NCBI GenBank assembly: GCA_030642005.1
Contig: DAOWOP010000098.1
Location: 1-9,484, forward strand
Direction: 5' to 3'
From: Planctomycetales bacterium
Lineage (GTDB): Bacteria; Planctomycetota; Phycisphaerae; SM23-33
DNA: 9,484 nucleotides
Shown here: positions 4,665 through 9,484 of the stretch, in pieces
Numbering within the stretch: position 1 is the stretch's first letter
Layout of the letters: each line of letters starts with the position of its first letter
Notes under the pieces: generated by a model
The model's database searches: none
The model's input: the letters and a program-made list of their open reading frames with translations, nothing else
Told to the model about the DNA's origin: nothing
Position numbers and translations under genes: made by a program

Positions 4665-6083
4665 ATGACCGCTGAAGTAAGTGTTTATCCCCGGACGGAT
4701 CCGACCGAAGCGGTCCTCGCGGTTGTTCATCAGCGGATCGGCACACAGAAATTCAACGCCTGGTTCAAGAACGGAACCTGCATCTCCGTGGAAAAAAACG
4801 ATTTGAAGGTCGGCGCAGCCAATCCGTTTATCGCCGGATGGATTGAGAGCCATTTCACCGATGACCTTGCCGCGGCGGGCAGAGAAGTTACAGGCCGACG
4901 AAAACGGGTAACGATTTCCGTGGACCCGACATTGAGCGGGCGACTTCGCAAGCGCCAACTCGACCTCCAGGCGAACCTCGTGGACCGAGGCACGGCTGGA
5001 ACCGCCCGCCGGCAGCAGCCGACGGCGTCCAGATTGCGGTATAAGTTGGAAGATTTCGTAACCGGCTCGTCGAACAAACTGGCGTACTCGGCGGCGAGGG
5101 CCGTTGCCGAAAGCAGCAAGGCGCCGTTCAACCCGCTCTTCATCCACGGTACCTGCGGCGTGGGAAAAACACACCTCTTGCAGGGAATCTGCAACGCATC
5201 AGCCAAAAATCACAATAACGGAAAAAAACTTGCATGGAAATATCTCACAGCCGAGCGGTTCACCAACGATTTCGTCCAGAGCATAAGGCACAAAAGGGTA
5301 GAAACTTTCCGCAGGGCCTACCGACGCCTGGACCTGCTGGTTATTGACGACGTGCATTTCCTGGCCGCCAAGAAAGCCACGCAGGAAGAGTTCCTCCACA
5401 CCTTCAACACCATCCACGACGCCGACAAGCAGATCGTAATGGCTTCGGACGCTCATCCCCGCCTGCTCGGCCGGCTTACCGAGCAACTCGTCAGCCGGTT
5501 TCTTTCAGGCATGGTCGTCCGGATCGACTCGCCCGACCGGGATACAAGAATCAGGATTCTCCAGCGGCTTGCAGCCAGGCTGAAACTCGCGGCGCCTCAG
5601 GACGTGCTGGACTACATCGCCCTTCACATCCACGGCTCGGTCCGTGAACTGGAGGGAACGCTGGTGAAACTTACAGCCATGGCGAAACTTCTCGGCGAGC
5701 CGGTAACGCTCGACCTGGCCCGCGACGCCCTGGCCGACCACCTCGTCCGGACGGACAGCGCCATAACGCTCGGCGGGATAGAAACGGTCGTGTCGGCCTT
5801 TTTCGGGATCACGCCCGCTGACATCCACTCATCGCGGCGAACGCACACCGTCAGCCTCGCCCGCGCTATCGCAATGTTCCTGACACGCAGGCATACGAGG
5901 ATGAGTTTTCCCGAAATCGGGCAATCCATGGGCAAAAACCACTCCTCGGTCGTCCTGGCCGTTCAGCGCGTAGAAAAAATGCTCGCCGAAGACCACCACT
6001 GCTGCCGATGGATGACGCCGGCAGGACCTAAAACCTTACCCGCAAAAGAACTGCTGAAAACAATGACCGAACAACTGCCGTGA
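4665..6083 (+). CDS. dnaA: Chromosomal replication initiator protein DnaA
   Basis: 472 aa, a normal DnaA length; ATG at 4665 with AAGGAA 6 nt upstream. DnaA-ATP assembles on DnaA boxes and opens the origin. Domain I covers about residues 12-85, followed by a short basic linker (about 90-125). Domain III is AAA+: Walker A GTCGVGKT (162-169), Walker B LLVIDDV (224-230), sensor 1 IVMASD (257-262), LVSRF with the Arg finger (275-279), sensor 2 SVRELEG (325-331). Domain IV has SSRRTHTVSLARAIAMFL (389-406) and the DNA-binding signature MGKNHSSVVLA (422-432), where E. coli has GGRDHTTVLHA; KNHS-type variants fit my recollection of planctomycete DnaA. All ATPase motifs are intact, so it should be the functional initiator. 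A C-terminal tail (about 442-472) extends past the usual end. dnaN does not follow. The gene has its own promoter and terminator. Confidence 0.96.
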   Translation: MTAEVSVYPRTDPTEAVLAVVHQRIGTQKFNAWFKNGTCISVEKNDLKVGAANPFIAGWIESHFTDDLAAAGREVTGRRKRVTISVDPTLSGRLRKRQLDLQANLVDRGTAGTARRQQPTASRLRYKLEDFVTGSSNKLAYSAARAVAESSKAPFNPLFIHGTCGVGKTHLLQGICNASAKNHNNGKKLAWKYLTAERFTNDFVQSIRHKRVETFRRAYRRLDLLVIDDVHFLAAKKATQEEFLHTFNTIHDADKQIVMASDAHPRLLGRLTEQLVSRFLSGMVVRIDSPDRDTRIRILQRLAARLKLAAPQDVLDYIALHIHGSVRELEGTLVKLTAMAKLLGEPVTLDLARDALADHLVRTDSAITLGGIETVVSAFFGITPADIHSSRRTHTVSLARAIAMFLTRRHTRMSFPEIGQSMGKNHSSVVLAVQRVEKMLAEDHHCCRWMTPAGPKTLPAKELLKTMTEQLP

Positions 6084-6114
6084 TGGCGGAAGTGCAGTGC
6101 AATTGCCACGGATG

Positions 6115-6155
6115 GGCGTCCGGACAGGGATGTCCGGACGCCGAAGTTTCTTTTT
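6115..6155 (+). terminator. Rho-independent terminator after dnaA
   Basis: GGCGTCCGGACA (6115-6126) pairs perfectly with TGTCCGGACGCC (6131-6142) around the loop GGGA. A T-rich tract (TTTCTTTTT, 6147-6155) follows after 4 nt. It lies 31 nt past the dnaA stop and before the next gene's promoter. Confidence 0.8.
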
Positions 6156-6166
6156 CGTCCTCCACC

Positions 6167-6175
6167 TGATACTAT
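6167..6175 (+). promoter_or_regulatory. Possible extended -10 promoter for the membrane protein gene
   Basis: TGATACTAT contains an extended -10 (TG-n-TACTAT). The -35 position has only TTTCTT. Transcription would start about 6182, a few bases before the ATG at 6187, so the mRNA would be nearly leaderless, which fits the absence of an SD. Confidence 0.35.
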
Positions 6176-6186
6176 TACCGCGTTAT

Positions 6187-8253
6187 ATGAACAAACGGAC
6201 ACCGATACTCATCTATGCCCCGGCTGTGTTCCTCGGAGCGTTTCTGCTCTTTCAGGTCCAGCCGTTAATCGGCAAGTACATCCTCCCGTGGTTCGGCGGA
6301 AGCCCGGAGGTGTGGACCACCTGCATGTTGTTCTTCCAGGTGTTTCTGCTCGGCGGATATGCCTATGCGCATTTCATCGTCCGCTATTTATCTCCTCGCA
6401 CTCAGGCCGTTGTTCATGTCGCCGTGATCATCGCGGCACTGGCGGTTCTTCCCATTATACCGGCGGCTGCATGGAAGCCTCAGGGCGCTGATTACCCGAC
6501 CTTGCGGATTCTGCTCCTTCTGTCGGCCTGCATCGGCCTGCCTTACTTTGTCCTTTCGGCCACAGGGCCTCTGATGCAGGGCTGGTTCAACCGGACCAAC
6601 CCGTCCGCCTCGCCCTACCGGCTTTACTCGCTTTCCAACGCCGGTTCGCTCCTGGCGCTGGTGAGTTATCCGTTTATCGTCGAACCGGCCTTGTCGAGGG
6701 CGACGCAGGCGAACGTCTGGTCGTGGAGCCTCGGCGCCTTCGCCGTCTTCGCCGGCGTCTGCGCGGTTTGGCTTTGGAAGCATCATCAACCGCAAAAGTT
6801 GCCGACGGGCGAAAAGGACGCATGTCGAAACGCCCAGGTCAAAACGAGTTGGGGAATCCGCCTGCTCTGGCTGGCCCTGCCGGCAGGAGCGTCGGTCGAA
6901 CTGCTGGCGGTAACAAATAAAATCTGCCAGGACGTCGCCGTTATTCCGTTCCTCTGGATACTGCCGCTGTGCCTGTACCTGCTGTCGTTCATCATCTGTT
7001 TCCACCACGAGAGATGGTATGTCCGTCCGGTGTTTCTCGGCATCTTTATCGTGTCCATCGTGGCGGTCGTATTGGTGCGGACACAGTCTGTGGAACTGCC
7101 GGTGATCCAGCAGATAGCGATGTACTCGGCGGTGTTGTTTGCCTGCTGCATGGTCTGCCACGGCGAACTGTACCGCCTTCGGCCCGACCCGAAGCACCTG
7201 ACGGGCTACTACCTGATGATCGCAGCCGGCGGAGCGATCGGCGGGGTCTTCGTCGCCGTTATCGCACCGCTGCTGTTCAATACCTACCTCGAACTGCACC
7301 TTGGGCTGCTGGCGTGCTGCCTGTTCGTACTGCTGGCCGATAAAAAGTCCATGCTCCGCCAAGGCTCCCGCCGATGGGTCTGGATAGGTTTGATTGTCCT
7401 GGTCGGCGTTGCAGCCATTTTCGCTGAAGGGCATCGGGGTAACTCCAATAAGATCGCTGTCTCGAACTCGCGCAATTTCTTCGGCGTCCTGACCGTATGG
7501 GAAAACGACCGGTCCGACCCGGCCATGCACCGTTACGTCCTCCAGCACGGAACGACATTTCACGGATTGCAGTTCGTCGATCCCCAAAAACACTCTCAAC
7601 CTGTGGCCTACTTCGGTAAAAACAGTGGTGCGGGACTGGCGATACGATTTTTCCGCCGGCAGGAAAACAGGCACATCGGCGTCGTCGGGCTGGGCGTCGG
7701 GACGATCGCCGCTTACGGCAAAAAAGGCGACCGCATCCGATTTTACGAGATCAACCCCGCCGTAGATCGCATCGCCCGCACGCGGTTTTCGTACATCGCC
7801 GATTGTCCGGCCAGGGTGGATGTTATTATGGGCGATGCGCGATTGTCGATGGAGGCCGAGGCACCGCAAAAATTCGACCTGCTCATCCTCGACGCCTTCA
7901 GCAGCGACGCCGTTCCGGTCCACCTGCTGACGGTAGAGGCGTTCGAGATATTCCTGAAACATCTCAAACCCGACGGCGTTATCGCCATGCACGTTTCCAC
8001 TGTACACCTCGACCTGCAATCGGTAATCTGGAAAATGGCTAAGCACCTCAATCTGAAAACCGCCTGGATTAAGAATGATGAAAACGACGCCGAAGGCATC
8101 TTCGCATCGGACTGGATACTCCTGACTCGCGATGAAAGTTTTATCAATCAAGAGGCAGTCCGAACCGCCGCCACCCAGCCCCGAAGAGACTTCGACCGCA
8201 TCGACCTGTGGACCGACGACCACATTAACCTGTTCCAGATATTGAAAAGATAG
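6187..8253 (+). CDS. Polytopic membrane protein fused to a spermidine-synthase-like domain
   Basis: 688 aa. The start is the ATG at 6187 (MNKRTPILIYAP); the frame opens at 6097, but that stretch crosses the dnaA terminator. Residues 8-410 hold roughly ten hydrophobic segments, with the family motif LPWFGGSPEVWTTCMLFFQ (33-51), a conserved SATGPLMQGWF block (124-134) and a soluble loop at about 198-222. Residues 420-688 form the aminopropyltransferase/class I methyltransferase fold: LQHGTTFHGLQ (452-462), VVGLGVGTIAAYG (499-511), acidic E521, MGDARL (548-553), LILDAFSSDAVPVHLLT (566-582) and WTDDH (675-679). This layout matches the 'fused MFS/spermidine synthase' family. DAFSSDAVP replaces the D-S-x-D-P motif of true spermidine synthases, so polyamine synthesis is unproven; substrate unknown. 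No SD is visible. The next gene follows after 11 nt. Confidence 0.88.
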   Translation: MNKRTPILIYAPAVFLGAFLLFQVQPLIGKYILPWFGGSPEVWTTCMLFFQVFLLGGYAYAHFIVRYLSPRTQAVVHVAVIIAALAVLPIIPAAAWKPQGADYPTLRILLLLSACIGLPYFVLSATGPLMQGWFNRTNPSASPYRLYSLSNAGSLLALVSYPFIVEPALSRATQANVWSWSLGAFAVFAGVCAVWLWKHHQPQKLPTGEKDACRNAQVKTSWGIRLLWLALPAGASVELLAVTNKICQDVAVIPFLWILPLCLYLLSFIICFHHERWYVRPVFLGIFIVSIVAVVLVRTQSVELPVIQQIAMYSAVLFACCMVCHGELYRLRPDPKHLTGYYLMIAAGGAIGGVFVAVIAPLLFNTYLELHLGLLACCLFVLLADKKSMLRQGSRRWVWIGLIVLVGVAAIFAEGHRGNSNKIAVSNSRNFFGVLTVWENDRSDPAMHRYVLQHGTTFHGLQFVDPQKHSQPVAYFGKNSGAGLAIRFFRRQENRHIGVVGLGVGTIAAYGKKGDRIRFYEINPAVDRIARTRFSYIADCPARVDVIMGDARLSMEAEAPQKFDLLILDAFSSDAVPVHLLTVEAFEIFLKHLKPDGVIAMHVSTVHLDLQSVIWKMAKHLNLKTAWIKNDENDAEGIFASDWILLTRDESFINQEAVRTAATQPRRDFDRIDLWTDDHINLFQILKR

Positions 8254-8264
8254 GAGAAAATCAG

Positions 8265-9320
8265 ATGTCAATGACCCCGCGAGAGCGCTGGCTGGCGCTG
8301 CTGAACCGCGAAAAGCCGGACCGGATACCCACGGACTACTGGGCTACCCCTGAAGTAACCCAACGACTTCTCAAAGACCTGAAATGCAACGATACCGAGG
8401 CCCTTTACGATAAACTGCATATCGACGGCGTTCACCGGATCGACGCAAAGCGGACGGTAACTCATCACCCCGACGACCTCCAGGCCGATATGTGGGGCCT
8501 GCGCTACAGGGCAGTCAGTTACGGCGAGGGCGAGTACTCCGAAGTGATCAATCACCCGCTGGCTGACGTAACAAGGGTCGAGCAGGTCCACGAATTCAAA
8601 TGGCCCAGCGCCGACGATCACGACTGGGAAGAATTCACAGGGCAGGTCGCCGATATTCCAGGCCATCGGGCTGTCCGCTGTGGCTGCTATGAACCGTACC
8701 TTATTTACTGCCAGATGCGAGGCATGGAGCAAGCGATGATGGACCTGCTCGTCGAGCCGGAGATCGCCGAAGCCATCTTCACACACCTGTTCGACTTCCA
8801 CTACGCCCTCAACGAGCGTATGTGGGACATCGCCGACGGCCCGGTTGACCTGACATATGTGGCAGAAGACCTCGGCAGTCAGACCGGGCTGCTGATGGGC
8901 CTGGAGCAAATCCGCAAATTCATCCTCCCGAACCAGAAGAAGATGGCCGACCTGGCGCGGAGCCACGGCATCCACATCTTTTACCACACCGACGGAGCCG
9001 CTCGGGAAGTAATACCGGACCTGATCGAAATAACCGGTATCGAAGTGCTCAACCCTATCCAGTGGCGTTGTCCGGGCATGGAGCGCGAAGGTCTGGTGCG
9101 CGACTTCGGCGACAGGATCGCTTTCCACGGCGCGGTGGATAACCAGCAGACGCTCGCGTTCGGCTCGGCGGATGACGTTCGCCAGGAGGTGCTGGACAAC
9201 ATCCGCATCTTCGCCCCGGCCAGATGGTTCTGTGCACCTTGCCACAACATCCAGCCAATCTCGCCGACCGAAAACATCGTAACGATGTACGAAACAATCT
9301 GGGAAAACGGGAAACTCTGA
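8265..9320 (+). CDS. Uroporphyrinogen-decarboxylase (URO-D/MtaA) superfamily protein
   Basis: 351 aa; ATG at 8265 with AGGAG (8252-8256), which overlaps the preceding stop, 8 nt upstream. The opening TPRERWLALLNREKPDRIPTD (residues 4-24) is typical of COG0407 proteins, which include heme-pathway HemE and the MtaA/CmuA-type methyltransferases that act on corrinoid proteins. The true HemE arginine motif (LMRQAGR) is absent, so it is unlikely to decarboxylate uroporphyrinogen. Where MtaA-type enzymes have a zinc-binding HxC, this has HTDG (241-244); C323 and C326 in FCAPCHNIQP (322-331) might bind a metal. EVLNPIQ (260-266) and FHGAVDNQQTL (287-297) are also family-like. Expanded paralogues of this type are frequent in planctomycetes and many may serve C1 or demethylation metabolism, which is inference here. 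No corrinoid-protein gene is nearby. Probably cotranscribed with the membrane protein. Confidence 0.85.
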   Translation: MSMTPRERWLALLNREKPDRIPTDYWATPEVTQRLLKDLKCNDTEALYDKLHIDGVHRIDAKRTVTHHPDDLQADMWGLRYRAVSYGEGEYSEVINHPLADVTRVEQVHEFKWPSADDHDWEEFTGQVADIPGHRAVRCGCYEPYLIYCQMRGMEQAMMDLLVEPEIAEAIFTHLFDFHYALNERMWDIADGPVDLTYVAEDLGSQTGLLMGLEQIRKFILPNQKKMADLARSHGIHIFYHTDGAAREVIPDLIEITGIEVLNPIQWRCPGMEREGLVRDFGDRIAFHGAVDNQQTLAFGSADDVRQEVLDNIRIFAPARWFCAPCHNIQPISPTENIVTMYETIWENGKL

Positions 9321-9350
9321 TTGACGATTACACCACATGCCAACCCGTGC

Positions 9351-9480
9351 CGAAGCGGAACCGTACGGAACAATACGGAACGAATGGGAACGAATGGGAA
9401 CCATTCGGAACGATTCGGAACGATTCGGAAAGATTGGGAAAGATTGGGAAAGTTTAGGAAAGTTTGGGAAAGTTTTAAAA
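9351..9480 (+). repeat. Phased 10-bp tandem repeat array (GGAA every 10 bp)
   Basis: From 9351, twelve consecutive 10-mers all end in GGAA with no insertion or deletion (last bases at 9360, 9370 and so on to 9470). A thirteenth degenerate unit (9471-9480) follows. Consensus is roughly NNATTSGGAA. Neighbouring units are near-identical (9381-9400, 9411-9430, 9431-9450) while the two ends differ, a gradient typical of local slippage duplication. It starts about 30 nt after the preceding stop and may continue beyond the window. Confidence 0.9.
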
Positions 9481-9484
9481 ACAC

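Noticed and set aside
6097..6186. 30-residue N-terminal extension of the membrane protein
   Set aside because: It is read through the dnaA terminator stem; MNKRTPILIYAP at 6187 fits the family start.
6388..8271. 627-aa open frame antisense to the membrane/aminopropyltransferase gene
   Set aside because: The plus-strand protein shows clear family motifs through the same interval. The antisense frame has no recognisable domain and is a product of GC-rich codon use.
9135..9142. DnaA-box-like GGTGGATAA near the end of the URO-D-like gene
   Set aside because: One mismatch, isolated, and inside conserved coding sequence (AVDNQQ); most likely chance.
8268..9404. 378-aa open frame antisense to the URO-D-like gene
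   Set aside because: The URO-D-like protein has motifs along its full length and a good SD; the antisense frame has neither and extends into the decamer repeat.
8981..9484. 167-aa minus-strand ORF with repeating FRIVPNRS-like peptides
   Set aside because: The peptide periodicity (10 residues) follows directly from translating the 10-bp DNA repeat; the rest is antisense to the URO-D-like gene.

Overview
The window looks like a chromosomal segment of a planctomycete, probably of the Phycisphaerae type. Supporting signs are the DnaA sensor-1/box VII region (SDAHP, LVSRF, SGMVVRID) and its KNHSSV signature, a secreted protein that matches my recollection of a conserved planctomycete family (WYMLYTV, LLQGEDNA, terminal WVMR), a uroporphyrinogen-decarboxylase-like methyltransferase-family protein, and gene junctions packed with short-period repeats. 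This assignment is from memory of these families, not from a search.

Minus-strand half (positions 17-4320). A sigma70-type promoter at 3373-3401 reads leftward into rpmA (ribosomal protein L27), obg (ribosome-assembly GTPase, short form), coaX (type III pantothenate kinase) and a shortened MnmE-like GTPase that overlaps coaX by ATGA. A perfect 24-bp palindrome covers the end of that last gene. Upstream of rpmA, separated by a very long hairpin (3422-3536), is a separately transcribed gene for a secreted protein of unknown function (3543-4205). Its promoter and ribosome binding site lie in a 105-bp heptamer repeat array.

Divergent region (4206-4664). About 460 bases hold the heptamer array, a second long hairpin (4321-4404), a perfect DnaA box (4502-4510), a good promoter (TTGACA-16-TAGATT), a 15-codon leader ORF and the dnaA ribosome binding site. 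It could be an autoregulated dnaA promoter or part of a replication origin.

Plus-strand half (4665-9484). dnaA is followed by a strong hairpin terminator. A two-gene transcription unit then encodes a polytopic membrane protein fused to a spermidine-synthase-like domain, and a URO-D/MtaA-superfamily protein 11 nt downstream. The window ends in a perfectly phased 10-bp repeat array.

The housekeeping genes are ordinary. The notable part is the intergenic DNA. Nearly every sizeable junction holds a short tandem repeat with its own period: 7 bp at three places, about 8 bp and 9 bp in the arms of the two long hairpins, and 10 bp at the right end. Several arrays supply functional parts, namely stop codons of rpmA and obg, the promoter and SD of the secreted-protein gene, and leaders of obg and coaX. 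A different palindromic repeat appears inside the MnmE-like coding sequence without breaking the frame. I see no defence system, CRISPR array, transposase, integrase, tRNA or rRNA.
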